Shown in pieces: positions 1 through 9,201 of a DNA stretch of 64,000 bases. How positions within the stretch are numbered: position 1 is the first letter of the stretch; each line of letters starts with the position of its first letter. Source of the stretch: Shimia sp. R9_2 (GTDB lineage: Bacteria > Pseudomonadota > Alphaproteobacteria > Rhodobacterales > Rhodobacteraceae); the NCBI RefSeq assembly GCF_017743735.1, contig NZ_JAGHRO010000002.1, forward strand, positions 558,001-622,000, read 5' to 3'. The notes beneath the pieces were generated by a model. The model did no database searches, was not told where the DNA came from, and saw only the letters and a list, made by a program, of their open reading frames with translations. The position numbers were made by a program, and so were the translations under genes.

Positions 1-1568
1 ATGTTTGGGAAAGCGTGTTTGGCAAAGGTCCCGGCATCGCAAAACCCACCATTGGTCTGATCATGCTCGCAGTGATGCTGTTTGCGATCTTCGTGGGCTT
101 TCCAATTTCATTTACCCTGATCTTCCTCGGTTTTGTCTTCGGCACATGGGGCGCGAATTTCAAACTCGCGACCTTCCTGATGACGCTGCAAACCAACTCC
201 GTGATGCTGTCTGATCAACTGGTCGCAGTACCGCTCTTCATCTTCATGGGCATCGTAATGGAGCAAGCCGGTCTGATGGAGCGCCTGTTCCAAGCGGTTC
301 AGATGATGATGAGCCGCACCCGCGGCGCGCTCTTCATCGCCGTCCTGTTTGTCTCCACCATCTTTGCCGCAGCCACCGGCATCGTTGGTGCCTCGGTCAC
401 CATTCTCGGCATTATGGCGGCGCGCACGATGAACAAATCCGGCTACGACGTGCGCCTTGCAGCAGGCACCATCACCGCAGGCGGCACGCTTGGCATTCTG
501 ATCCCCCCGTCCATCATGCTGATCGTGATGGGGCCGGTGCTCGAAGTGCCGGTCACAGACCTCTTCCGCGCAGCCATCATACCCGGGATCATGCTCGCCG
601 GACTGTATCTCCTTTATTCCTTGGGTCGTTGCTGGCTCAACCCAGATCTCGGCCCTATTCTGCCGCCCGAAGAACAGCCGGAAACCTCACCCTACTACCT
701 GCTTGAAGTGGTGTTGGTGATGGCCTCACTGGTCTTCCTGATCTGGCTCATCACGCGCGGGCTGATTGAAGGTTTCGGTTTCCCGCTTGGCGCGCTTGTG
801 GTGCCCTGCGCTTGGGTCGGCGTGATGTTCGCCGTCTATGGCTGGCTCAACAAAGCACGCCCCGGTGGCTTTTACTTTTCAGAGCTTTGGTATGAATTCT
901 TCATGGGTCTTGTGCCGCCTACGGTGCTGATCGCCTTTGCGCTTGGCTCCATTCTGGCGGGCTGGGCCACCCCTGCCGAAGCATCCGCCTGTGGGGCCTT
1001 TGGGGCCATCGTGCTCTCCGTGCTCTATCGCAAATTCACCCTTCCGGGACTTTACGATGCGCTGCTCAAAAGTCTTGAGATCACCGTGCTCATCATGTTC
1101 CTCGTGGCAGCCTCCAACTTCTTTGGCGCGGTGTTCTCCAACCTTGGCACCCCCAAGATGCTGACCGAGCTGCTCCTGTCCCTCGACATGAGCCCTGTTC
1201 TGATCCTGATGCTGATCATGGCGCTGATCTTCCTGCTGGGCTGGCCTCTGGAATGGGTGCCTATCGTGCTTATCATCGTGCCGATCCTGATCCCCACGGT
1301 CACCTCACTGGACCTCGGTTTTGAAAACACCAATGACCTACTGGTCTGGTTCGCCATCCTCGTCGCCGTGAACCTGCAAACCGCCTGGCTCAGTCCACCC
1401 GTGGCGCTCTCGGCCTACTTCCTCAAAGGCGTCGTTCCGGAGTGGGACCTGCGGGACATCTACTTCGGCATGATGCAGTTCATGGTGATCCAGCTGATTG
1501 GCCTCACCCTGATCTTCCTCTTCCCGCAAATCGCCCTCTGGCTGCCCAACTTCATTTACGGGCAATAA
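1..1568 (+). CDS. hpsM: TRAP transporter large permease (DctM/HpsM-like), 5' end uncertain
   Basis: Large membrane subunit of a tripartite ATP-independent periplasmic transporter, which drives solute uptake with an ion gradient together with a periplasmic binding protein and a small permease; those two genes would lie upstream, outside the window. The protein is almost wholly hydrophobic with about 12 helices and typical DctM stretches such as GIVGASVTILGIMAA and LIPPSIMLIVMG. A GTG at 15 gives 517 aa, but the frame stays open to the window edge, so the true start may lie just upstream. The dehydrogenases behind it suggest DHPS as substrate. Family is clear; substrate is inferred from context. 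Confidence 0.8.
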   Translation, partial: VWESVFGKGPGIAKPTIGLIMLAVMLFAIFVGFPISFTLIFLGFVFGTWGANFKLATFLMTLQTNSVMLSDQLVAVPLFIFMGIVMEQAGLMERLFQAVQMMMSRTRGALFIAVLFVSTIFAAATGIVGASVTILGIMAARTMNKSGYDVRLAAGTITAGGTLGILIPPSIMLIVMGPVLEVPVTDLFRAAIIPGIMLAGLYLLYSLGRCWLNPDLGPILPPEEQPETSPYYLLEVVLVMASLVFLIWLITRGLIEGFGFPLGALVVPCAWVGVMFAVYGWLNKARPGGFYFSELWYEFFMGLVPPTVLIAFALGSILAGWATPAEASACGAFGAIVLSVLYRKFTLPGLYDALLKSLEITVLIMFLVAASNFFGAVFSNLGTPKMLTELLLSLDMSPVLILMLIMALIFLLGWPLEWVPIVLIIVPILIPTVTSLDLGFENTNDLLVWFAILVAVNLQTAWLSPPVALSAYFLKGVVPEWDLRDIYFGMMQFMVIQLIGLTLIFLFPQIALWLPNFIYGQ

Positions 1569-1570
1569 CC

Positions 1571-2635
1571 ATGCAGGCACAGAAATCTCCTTTGGCTTAT
1601 CTGAAGTGGGCGCTGATTGTCACCGTAGTGGGCTTGTTCCTCTCCGCATGGCTGGGCTGGGAAACCGAGGGCACCATCAACGGGATAATCTCTTTCCTGT
1701 TGATCGGTGCTGTGCTCGCAGCTTTGGAAATCGCGCTCTCGTTTGACAACGCCATCGTCAACGCAAACAAGCTAGAAGACATGACCCCGGTTTGGCAGCG
1801 CCGCTTCCTCACTTGGGGCATCCTCATCGCCGTCTTCGGCATGCGGATCGTCTTCCCGCTCCTGATCGTCACCGTTTTTGCCTGGCTCACGCCCCTCGAA
1901 GCCCTGCGCCTCGCCCTGATCGCACCAGAGCAATACAGCCACATCATGCATCAGTCCCACAGCTCTATCGCGGCCTTTGGCGGGACATTCTTGATGATGG
2001 TGTCCCTCACGTTTTTCGTGGATGAGGACAAATCCGTGGACTGGCTCAAAGGTCTGGAATGTCGCCTCAAAAAATGCGGCTCCGTCCGCGGCTTTGAAAT
2101 CGCGCTGGTTCTGGTGATCGTCGTTTCGATCTCCATGGCTCTGCCGGAATACAAACGCACAAACTTCCTCTTTTCCGCCATCATGGGCCTCTTGGTCTTC
2201 ACCATGGTGGACGGGCTCGGCACATTCCTCGACAACTCCAACAAAGCCATGATCAACGCCGGAGCAAAAGGCGGCTTTGGCGCGTTCATGTACCTTGAGG
2301 TCCTCGACGCGAGCTTCTCCTTTGACGGCGTGATCGGGGCCTTTGCGCTGACCTCCAACATCATCCTGATCGCCATCGGCCTTGGCATCGGCGCGATGTA
2401 TGTGCGCTCCATGACGATCATGCTCGTGGAGAAAGGCACTCTGCAGCACTTCCGCTACCTCGAACACGGCGCCTTTTACTCCATCTTCGCTCTCGCCCTG
2501 ATCATGTTCATGCAATCGCTCTGGCATGTTCCCGAGATGATCACCGGCGGCGTCGGGGTGATGATGATCGGCTTGGCGCTCTTCTCCTCCATCAGACACA
2601 ACCAACGCGAAAACAACGAACTTTCCCGCTCATGA
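1571..2635 (+). CDS. DUF475 integral membrane protein
   Basis: A 354-residue multi-pass membrane protein of the DUF475 family, related to the TerC/YjbE-like transporters. Acidic residues sit inside predicted helices (ALEIALSFDNAIVNA near residue 55, ASFSFDGVIGAFAL near 250), as in TerC-type carriers. The start at 1571 lies two bases after the TRAP stop; a longer frame opening at 1442 would run inside the permease gene and is unlikely. It ends in an ATGA junction region next to the HpsN-like gene, so it is part of the operon. No function is established; ion or sulfite export is a guess from position only. Confidence 0.8.
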   Translation: MQAQKSPLAYLKWALIVTVVGLFLSAWLGWETEGTINGIISFLLIGAVLAALEIALSFDNAIVNANKLEDMTPVWQRRFLTWGILIAVFGMRIVFPLLIVTVFAWLTPLEALRLALIAPEQYSHIMHQSHSSIAAFGGTFLMMVSLTFFVDEDKSVDWLKGLECRLKKCGSVRGFEIALVLVIVVSISMALPEYKRTNFLFSAIMGLLVFTMVDGLGTFLDNSNKAMINAGAKGGFGAFMYLEVLDASFSFDGVIGAFALTSNIILIAIGLGIGAMYVRSMTIMLVEKGTLQHFRYLEHGAFYSIFALALIMFMQSLWHVPEMITGGVGVMMIGLALFSSIRHNQRENNELSRS

Positions 2636-2646
2636 GGATCCCATCA

Positions 2647-3954
2647 ATGGCTCGCACCTATCTGAAGAAAGCAACGCTGACCCCCAAATCCGATGCCTCT
2701 GACGTGCATGAAACCGTGAAAACGATCCTGAATGATATTGAGGCCGGCGGCGATGCAAAGGCGCTGGAGTATGCGGCCAAGTTTGATCAATACGACGGCC
2801 CAACTCTGATGACTCAAGATGACATAGACCAAGCAGCAGAACTGGTGCCGGACAAACTCAAGGATGACATCCTCTTTGCCTATGACAACGTGCGCCGCTT
2901 TGCTGAGATGCAGAAAGGCACGGTGCAAAATTTTGAAACGGAGCTGATCCCTGGCTTCATCACCGGTCAAAAAGCCATCCCCGTCGACGCCGCAGGGTGC
3001 TACGTGCCCGGCGGGCGCTACAGCCATATCGCCAGCGCCATCATGACAGTCACCACTGCCAAAGTCGCCGGTTGCCGTCACATCACCGCCTGCTCCCCGC
3101 CCCAGCCCGGGGTCGGTGTTGCTCCAGCCATTGCCTATGCGGCCTATATCTGCGGCGCAGACCGCATTCTTGCCATGGGTGGCGTGCAGGGGGTGGCGGC
3201 GATGACCTTTGGCCTATTTGGCCTGCCCAAAGCCAATATCCTCGTCGGCCCCGGCAACCAGTTTGTGGCCGAAGCCAAACGCATACTCTTTGGCCGCGTT
3301 GGCATCGACATGATCGCAGGCCCCACCGACAGCCTCATCCTCGCGGATGGCACCGCTGATCCTCATATCGTCGCCACGGATCTCGTCAGCCAGGCAGAGC
3401 ATGGCTACAACTCTCCGGTCTGGCTGGTCACCGATGACCGCACCTTGGCCGAAGAGGTGCTCACCCGTGTGCCCGATCTGATCGCCACCCTACCCGAGGT
3501 GAACCGCGACAACGCCACAGCGGCATGGCGCGACTATGCTGAAGTTATCCTCTGTGAAAATCGCGAAGACATGGCCGCAACCTCGGATGAATACGCCCCC
3601 GAGCACCTCACCGTGCAGGCCGCTGACCCCGATTGGTGGCTCGACCGCCTGACCTGCTACGGCTCGCTGTTCTTAGGCGAAGAAACCACCGTTTCTTACG
3701 GTGACAAGGCCGCAGGCACCAACCATGTGCTGCCCACGTCCCGCGCCGCCAGCTACACCGGCGGACTCTCTGTGCACAAATATATGAAGATCGTGACTTG
3801 GCAGCGCGCCACCCGCGAGGGGTCGCGGCCAGTGGCAGAAGCCACCGCGCGCATTTCCCGCCTTGAAGGCATGGAAGGTCACGCCCGTGCCGCAGACGCC
3901 CGCCTTGCCAAATACTTCCCCGGTGAGAACTTCGACCTCTCTGCCAATGGATGA
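2647..3954 (+). CDS. hpsN: Histidinol-dehydrogenase-family enzyme, likely sulfopropanediol 3-dehydrogenase (HpsN)
   Basis: A 435-residue member of the HisD superfamily. HisD zinc ligands and catalytic residues appear conserved: Q249 and H252 in SQAEHG, E319-H320 in PEHL, D353 in YGDK and H412 in EGHARAAD. HpsN oxidises DHPS to sulfolactate with NAD in two steps. The context (TRAP permease before it, an SDR and a zinc alcohol dehydrogenase after it, no his genes) favours HpsN over histidine synthesis. ATG 2647 is preferred because GAGG at 2634-2637 is well spaced; ATG 2632 overlaps the DUF475 stop. It overlaps the next gene by 8 bp. Confidence 0.82.
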   Translation: MARTYLKKATLTPKSDASDVHETVKTILNDIEAGGDAKALEYAAKFDQYDGPTLMTQDDIDQAAELVPDKLKDDILFAYDNVRRFAEMQKGTVQNFETELIPGFITGQKAIPVDAAGCYVPGGRYSHIASAIMTVTTAKVAGCRHITACSPPQPGVGVAPAIAYAAYICGADRILAMGGVQGVAAMTFGLFGLPKANILVGPGNQFVAEAKRILFGRVGIDMIAGPTDSLILADGTADPHIVATDLVSQAEHGYNSPVWLVTDDRTLAEEVLTRVPDLIATLPEVNRDNATAAWRDYAEVILCENREDMAATSDEYAPEHLTVQAADPDWWLDRLTCYGSLFLGEETTVSYGDKAAGTNHVLPTSRAASYTGGLSVHKYMKIVTWQRATREGSRPVAEATARISRLEGMEGHARAADARLAKYFPGENFDLSANG

Positions 3955-4708
3955 CCCGCGCGCGCTCTTTGATTTGACAGGCAAAACCGCCTGCATCACG
4001 GGCGCCAGCTCCGGCCTTGGCCGCCGCGTAGCACTTGCCCTCGCAGCTGCAGGGGCAAACGTGATTGGTGTTGCCCGTCGTAAAACAGAGCTGCTGACAT
4101 TGGTAGAAGAGATCGGAGAACAAGCTGGGTTTGTCGCCTTTGACATCACAAACCGGAACAATCTCTCCAAACTCAGAACAGCCGTTTCAGCCCCCTTCGG
4201 GCCGCCTGACATCCTCATACACGCCGCAGGGATCAACACGCGCCAGCCCGCAGACGAGGTGACCCCGGAAGGCTGGGACGTCACGCTGAACCTAAACCTT
4301 ACCGCCCCTTTCTTCCTCAGCCAGACCTTTGCGCCTGCCATGAAAGCCAAGGGCTGGGGGCGCATCGTCACCTTTGCCTCCTTACAGACCACCCGCGCCT
4401 TCCCCGGTGGGATCGCCTATGGCGCAAGCAAAGCAGGTATCGCCCAGCTTACGCGCGCCATGGCGGAGGCCTGGTCGCCCCACGGTATCACCGCCAATGC
4501 CATCGGCCCTGGCTTCTTCCCCACGGAGCTCACTCAGCCGGTGTTTGACGATCCCGACCGCGCAGCCCGCAACGCCGCTCAAACCTGCATCGGTCGTAAC
4601 GGCAAGCTCACTGACATCGACGGCCCGCTTTTGTTTCTTTGCTCAGACGCTTCCGCCTATACTACCGGACAGGTCCTGATGGTCGACGGAGGATATACCG
4701 CAAAATGA
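3947..4708 (+). CDS. hpsO: Short-chain dehydrogenase, HpsO-like
   Basis: A 253-residue classical SDR with TGASSGLG at residues 18-25, the NAG-like motif HAAG at 92-95, and the catalytic set S145, Y158, K162. In DHPS clusters HpsO is thought to act as a DHPS 2-dehydrogenase that interconverts stereoisomers with HpsP so that HpsN receives the right one. The start at 3947 overlaps the HpsN stop by 8 bp and the stop forms an ATGA overlap with the next gene, so translation is probably coupled. Enzyme class is certain; the substrate is inferred from the neighbours. Confidence 0.78.
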   Translation: MDDPRALFDLTGKTACITGASSGLGRRVALALAAAGANVIGVARRKTELLTLVEEIGEQAGFVAFDITNRNNLSKLRTAVSAPFGPPDILIHAAGINTRQPADEVTPEGWDVTLNLNLTAPFFLSQTFAPAMKAKGWGRIVTFASLQTTRAFPGGIAYGASKAGIAQLTRAMAEAWSPHGITANAIGPGFFPTELTQPVFDDPDRAARNAAQTCIGRNGKLTDIDGPLLFLCSDASAYTTGQVLMVDGGYTAK

Positions 4709-5685
4709 AAGCCCTGATCTACGACGCGCCCCACACCCTCCGCTTTCAAGACGTCCCCATGCCCGCGATGCAGGAAAGGGATGTGCTGGTCCGTGTGGAA
4801 GCCGTCGGGATCTGCGGCTCTGACATGCACGCATTCCTTGGCCATGACAGCCGCCGCCCAGCCCCGCTGATACTTGGCCATGAGGCAGCAGGCGTGATTG
4901 AAGAAGGGCCTGAGAAAGGTCGGAGGGTCACAATCAATCCGCTAGTGTCATGTGGCGACTGTGCCGCGTGCCACACCGGCCGGGAAAACCTCTGCCCTCA
5001 GCGGCAGATCATCTCAATGCCCCCGCGTGAGGGGGCCTTCGCTCAATTTGTCGCCATCCCGCCGAGCAATCTTGTCACCGTGCCGGATGACATTGCTTTG
5101 CCAAAGGCCTCTCTGGCAGAGCCTTTGGCGGTGGGCTGGCACGCCGCGCGGTTGGGGCTCGAAGCCCTTCATCCGGCAATGGAGCCACGCGCTCTTGTGC
5201 TTGGCGGCGGTGCGATTGGCTTGGCGAGCTGCCTATGCCTGCGCGCCCAAGGGCTACCTACGGTGGACATTATCGAGCCCAACCCCGAGCGCGCAGAATT
5301 CCTGAGCGCACACTGCGATGCACGCATACTCGCAAAACCAGATCGGACCGCACCCCTCGTGGTGGACGCAGTTGGCATCGCGGCCACGCGGGCTGCGGCA
5401 TCAACCCACGTTGAACCCGGCGGGGTCATCACGCATATCGGATTAGGAGACGATGCAGGCGGATTGGACATCCGGCGCATGACGCTTCAGGAAGTGACAT
5501 TCATCGGGACCTACACCTATTCCATGCAGGATTTCCGCGACACAGCACAGGCTCTTTTTGCTGGCGAACTCGGCGCGTTGGAATGGTTTGAGGAACGGCC
5601 ACTGGAAAGCGGCCCAGTCACCTTTGAAGCGTTACACACCGGACGCGTCGCCGCGCCAAAAGTGATACTGGCTCCCTGGGATTAG
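4705..5685 (+). CDS. hpsP: Zinc-dependent alcohol dehydrogenase, HpsP-like
   Basis: A 326-residue medium-chain dehydrogenase. Catalytic-zinc residues are visible as C37 in GICGSD and H59-E60 in GHEAAG; four structural-zinc cysteines are at 83, 86, 89 and 97. The Rossmann glycines are in LVLGGGAIGLAS near residue 167. The start at 4705 has GGAGG at 4688-4692 and overlaps the preceding stop (ATGA). Shorter than the common 340-350 residues of the family. As the second hydroxyl dehydrogenase of the cluster it fits the proposed DHPS 2-dehydrogenase HpsP, but the substrate is not readable from sequence. Confidence 0.77.
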   Translation: MKALIYDAPHTLRFQDVPMPAMQERDVLVRVEAVGICGSDMHAFLGHDSRRPAPLILGHEAAGVIEEGPEKGRRVTINPLVSCGDCAACHTGRENLCPQRQIISMPPREGAFAQFVAIPPSNLVTVPDDIALPKASLAEPLAVGWHAARLGLEALHPAMEPRALVLGGGAIGLASCLCLRAQGLPTVDIIEPNPERAEFLSAHCDARILAKPDRTAPLVVDAVGIAATRAAASTHVEPGGVITHIGLGDDAGGLDIRRMTLQEVTFIGTYTYSMQDFRDTAQALFAGELGALEWFEERPLESGPVTFEALHTGRVAAPKVILAPWD

Positions 5686-5727
5686 GCACCTACGCCAGTC
5701 TTTTGGGGCAGCGCAAAGGAGATGACG

Positions 5728-6135
5728 ATGTACGACAAAATCCTCGTGCCCATGGCACTCAACCACGACATTTCGCCGGAAACTCTGACCGCAGCGAAGG
5801 CGCTCAGCAAACCGGGTGGTGAGATCATTGCGCTTCATGTCTACGAAGCGCCCCACAGCATGGCCAAAGCCGCATTGGGAGAGAAGATGCTGCAACAGGG
5901 TTTTGACACCGCCAAAACCCTGCTTGAAGAAAAGACCGCAGCACATCCAGAGGTGAAACCCGTGATTGTGACCGGGCACAGCTACCGTACGATTGTGGAA
6001 TATGCGGCAGACAATGAAATCGGCTGCATTGTCATGGCCTCTCACAAGCCTGATTTCTCGGATTATTTGCTTGGATCAACCGCGGCGCGGGTGGTGCGCC
6101 ATGCTGCCTGCTCAGTGCTGGTCTATCGCAGTTAA
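5728..6135 (+). CDS. Universal stress protein (UspA family)
   Basis: A 135-residue single Usp domain beginning MYDKILVPMAL and carrying the C-terminal ATP-binding-type pattern SHKPDFSDYLLGSTAARVVRHA. ATG 5728 is chosen because AAGGAG at 5716-5721 is six bases away, whereas ATG 5722 touches it. Usp genes often close TRAP-transporter operons in Roseobacter genomes, and the Usp domain of TeaD is known to tune a TRAP system; here a similar role in uptake control is an inference. Confidence 0.88.
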   Translation: MYDKILVPMALNHDISPETLTAAKALSKPGGEIIALHVYEAPHSMAKAALGEKMLQQGFDTAKTLLEEKTAAHPEVKPVIVTGHSYRTIVEYAADNEIGCIVMASHKPDFSDYLLGSTAARVVRHAACSVLVYRS

Positions 6136-6158
6136 AGAACTTTAGCGGAGCGGTACTC

Positions 6159-6560
6159 TTAAGACGCCTTTGCAAAGATACCGTTTTGATCTTCGATCTC
6201 GGTCTTCAGCACGCCTCGCAAGTCCTGCAAAGACAGCGGCTTGCTGAGGACTTCGCCCACGTTCAAGGCGCGCGCGCCAGCAATCAACTGAGCGGCATGC
6301 GCGGAAGCACTCGGCCCACCCGTAATGAAGCGAATACGCAAATCGCGATCGATTTTGTTGAGCGACTGAATAACTTCGATACCGTCCATCACCGGCATCT
6401 GGATATCCACCAAAAGCAGCGCAGGGCCGCGCTCTTCCCGGACTTTTGCAAGCAGTTCCACCCCATTTTGGCAAATGGTCACAGACCACCCTTCCAAAAT
6501 GGCGACTTCAGAGCAGAACTCCGCAAAATCAGCATTATCGTCGGCAATATATAACCGCAT
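6159..6560 (-). CDS. Single-domain response regulator (CheY-like receiver)
   Basis: A 133-residue stand-alone receiver domain. The acidic pocket is D7-D8, the phospho-acceptor is D52 in LLVDIQMP, and the conserved T80 and K107 are present. There is no output domain, so it should act by protein interaction or phosphorelay. ATG 6560 begins exactly at the receiver fold with GGTGGA upstream; a longer frame to 6617 adds non-domain sequence. It is transcribed away from the hybrid kinase at 6979-9129, which makes the two a likely pair, although the partner cannot be proven. Confidence 0.85.
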   Translation of the reverse strand: MRLYIADDNADFAEFCSEVAILEGWSVTICQNGVELLAKVREERGPALLLVDIQMPVMDGIEVIQSLNKIDRDLRIRFITGGPSASAHAAQLIAGARALNVGEVLSKPLSLQDLRGVLKTEIEDQNGIFAKAS

Positions 6561-6978
6561 CTTATGTCCACCCGACAAAACAAAGGCGCTCACTACACTT
6601 GAAAGATGCAGTGTCAAGAGGCGCAGTCACGGCCTGAGTCATTCCAGCCCCTTCATTCGTTAACAAATGCCTCGGGTAATAAAGATTAACAGAAGTCGCG
6701 CGCGGTACTCTTGGCGAATTTTCGCCATCTTCGCCCCGTTCGACAAAGTCTTCCCTGTATACCCCAACCCAACAACCCAAAGGTGTTTGCGCCAACGAGA
6801 TCATGGGCGTATATCCAGCCTCGCTTTTGCGAGCTTAGGGAAAATCAGGACATTTGCCTCACCCAGGTATGCTGCGCTGCCTATGACTTTTGGCGGAGCT
6901 TTGAGTGCGAAGTCCCCGCTGCGCAGAACCCACGGGCAAGTCTTTGCGAAACAACACAGATTGATTGGGCACCCCAAG
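6561..6978. other. 418-bp intergenic region between response regulator and hybrid kinase
   Basis: This divergent control region is open in the kinase frame from 6667, but the translation is basic, low in hydrophobic pattern and unlike any N-terminal domain, so I treat it as untranslated. It holds an inverted repeat GGCGAA-TT-TTCGCC at 6713-6726 and a small hairpin CTCGCTTTTGCGAG near 6817. GTTAAC occurs at 6659-6664. No certain promoter boxes can be named. Confidence 0.5.
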
Positions 6979-9129
6979 ATGACACTGAAGACTCTTCAAC
7001 CGCATCACAGCTACAGCGCTGGCCTGCGCGGTGCCTTGCACATGATCATGGATGTGCTTGCTTCTGCGACAACGGTCTCCGTTCTCATCGCCATGGTACG
7101 GGTTGAACAATTCGGACCGAGTTTTCTGACACTTGTTGTCTTGCTGGTCGGCACCTGCATTATCCCATTCTTCGTGCTGCGTAAGGACGAACACATTAAA
7201 CTACGCGCAGCCATTATGATCGCGGGCAATCTGCTGGGCATAGGCTTTACGGTCACGACCCTTGGCGTCGTTGCCACCTCTATGATCGCCACCCCGTTCT
7301 TCTTTGCTCTGGGCGCCGCTGTATTCAACCCAAAGGCGATTCAATCAATCCTGGCCGCCACAGCACTCACCTTGCTGATCATCGCTGGTCTTTTCCTCAC
7401 AGGCCTATTGCAAGCCCCCGAAATCACCATGCGTGAGTGGAATACCGCCTTCGGCAATTGGGTGGTCACTCTTTTTATCACACTCGTATTCAGCCAACTG
7501 ATGATTTTGCTGATTCACAGCCTCAAACGGTCCTGGCAGGACACCGACAGCGAATCATCTGAAAAGTTCTCACAGTTTGAAGCGCTGTTTGAATATGCCC
7601 ACGAGGCGATTGTCATAATGGATGTCGAACTTGGACATTTCATCGCGGCCAATTCCAAGGCAGAAGCCCTCTTTGGCATACCTCGCGAAAAACTGGTCGG
7701 CAGCCCGGTCTTCGCTGAGATAAGTCCGGAATATCAGCCTTCTGGCCAGCTCTCCGAAAAGCGGGCGCAGTTGCTTTTGAAACAGGCCCTGACCGGAGAA
7801 CATCCTACGTTTCAATGGACCCATCTCAATGCAGAGGGCAAAGAAATCCCCTGTGAGATTTCACTGTCGCGCATCCCGCCATTTGAAGAGCAACTGGTGC
7901 GTGCCTCCATCGTGGATATTTCTGGCCGTCTGGCGGAACAGGCGCAACGCGAGGAATTGCAAAACCGCCTTGCAGCCTCTCAGAGACTTGAGGCCATCGG
8001 CCAACTGACAGGCGGAGTTGCCCACGACTTCAACAACCTGCTCGCCATTGTGCTTGGCAATCTGGAGCTTCTGCGCGAGCGCACCGACGACCCCAGCCAT
8101 TTGCGTTTGTTGAAGCCAAGCATCGATGCCACCCTGCGTGGCGCAGACCTGACCCGCAATATGCTCAGCTTTGCGCGCCGCGCACCTTTGTCGCCAAGCC
8201 GCCTCGATCTCAACGAACTCGTAAAGGAAACCCATTCCTGGACCGGACGCACCCTGCCCTCAAACATCGCGGTCCACACCATCTTTGAGGATGCGCTCTG
8301 GCCGGTCAACGCCGACCAAAGCGCCGCGGAAAGCGCTTTGATCAACCTCATCCTGAATGCCCGGGACGCGATGGCAGATGGCGGCGCATTGACGCTGAAG
8401 ACACAGAACATCACCGCGAACCACCAAGTCTCGGATGCGCAAGGCAATGTTCTGACGCCCGGGCGCTACGTCATGGTCTCCGTGCGTGATACCGGCGCAG
8501 GCATGCCTGCCGAAACGCTGAAAAAAGTGTTTGAACCATTCTTCACAACCAAATCCATTGGCAAGGGCTCCGGGCTTGGGCTCTCTATGGTCCTTGGTTT
8601 TATGCAACAATCCGGTGGCGTGGTACTCGTTCATTCCACGCCTGAGGAAGGCACAGTCTTCGAGCTCTATTTCCCGGCAACCGATAGCACTCAGGAGCTA
8701 ATGCAGTCAGACCTAACCCAACCAGATGCACCTATCATCACCAGAGATTGCCGCATCTTGCTGGTCGAGGACCAAGCCGAAGTGCGCGAGGTGCTTCAGG
8801 AAATGCTTCAAGCGGATGGCCATAAGGTCGTTACCGCAAAAACCGCCGATGAGGCCAAAACCCTGTTTGATAGCGATCCTGCATTTGACCTGCTGCTGAC
8901 AGATGTCGTTATGCCCGGCACTCTTCAGGGCACCACACTTGTCAAATCGCTGCGAAAAACGGTCCCGGATCTGCCGGTGATATTCATGTCGGGCTATGCC
9001 TCGGAAGCCTTGCAAGCGGAGAACATAAAGCCTGAAGACCTGCGCCTGACCAAACCCGTGCAGCGCTCAGCACTGCAAGCCGCCATCGCCCAAACCATTT
9101 CCGGAGCCAAAGCCTCGTGGAAACCCTAG
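6979..9129 (+). CDS. Membrane-bound hybrid sensor histidine kinase (PAS-HisKA-HATPase-REC)
   Basis: A 716-residue sensor kinase. About five to six transmembrane helices fill residues 15-180, followed by a PAS domain (about 195-315), a HisKA domain with the phospho-accepting H349 in LTGGVAHDFNNLL, an HATPase domain with the N-box NLILNARDAM and GLGLSMVLGF, and a C-terminal receiver starting ILLVEDQAEVR with the acceptor Asp in LLTDVVMPG. The AHDFNN H-box is typical of alphaproteobacterial hybrid kinases. ATG 6979 precedes the first helix; an upstream frame to 6667 is less protein-like. The signal sensed is unknown. Confidence 0.82.
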   Translation: MTLKTLQPHHSYSAGLRGALHMIMDVLASATTVSVLIAMVRVEQFGPSFLTLVVLLVGTCIIPFFVLRKDEHIKLRAAIMIAGNLLGIGFTVTTLGVVATSMIATPFFFALGAAVFNPKAIQSILAATALTLLIIAGLFLTGLLQAPEITMREWNTAFGNWVVTLFITLVFSQLMILLIHSLKRSWQDTDSESSEKFSQFEALFEYAHEAIVIMDVELGHFIAANSKAEALFGIPREKLVGSPVFAEISPEYQPSGQLSEKRAQLLLKQALTGEHPTFQWTHLNAEGKEIPCEISLSRIPPFEEQLVRASIVDISGRLAEQAQREELQNRLAASQRLEAIGQLTGGVAHDFNNLLAIVLGNLELLRERTDDPSHLRLLKPSIDATLRGADLTRNMLSFARRAPLSPSRLDLNELVKETHSWTGRTLPSNIAVHTIFEDALWPVNADQSAAESALINLILNARDAMADGGALTLKTQNITANHQVSDAQGNVLTPGRYVMVSVRDTGAGMPAETLKKVFEPFFTTKSIGKGSGLGLSMVLGFMQQSGGVVLVHSTPEEGTVFELYFPATDSTQELMQSDLTQPDAPIITRDCRILLVEDQAEVREVLQEMLQADGHKVVTAKTADEAKTLFDSDPAFDLLLTDVVMPGTLQGTTLVKSLRKTVPDLPVIFMSGYASEALQAENIKPEDLRLTKPVQRSALQAAIAQTISGAKASWKP

Positions 9130-9201
9130 AGGCCTATGCCACAGGACGGCTAAACAATTGATACCCAAAGGAGCGGTCTGATTTTCGCGGGAAGCCCTTA
9201 C

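Noticed and set aside
2632..2646. Earlier ATG for the HpsN gene
   Set aside because: It overlaps the DUF475 stop and lacks a ribosome site at proper distance, while 2647 has GAGG well placed.
6667..6978. N-terminal extension of the hybrid kinase
   Set aside because: The translation is basic and without domain-like pattern; the first membrane helix starts after ATG 6979.
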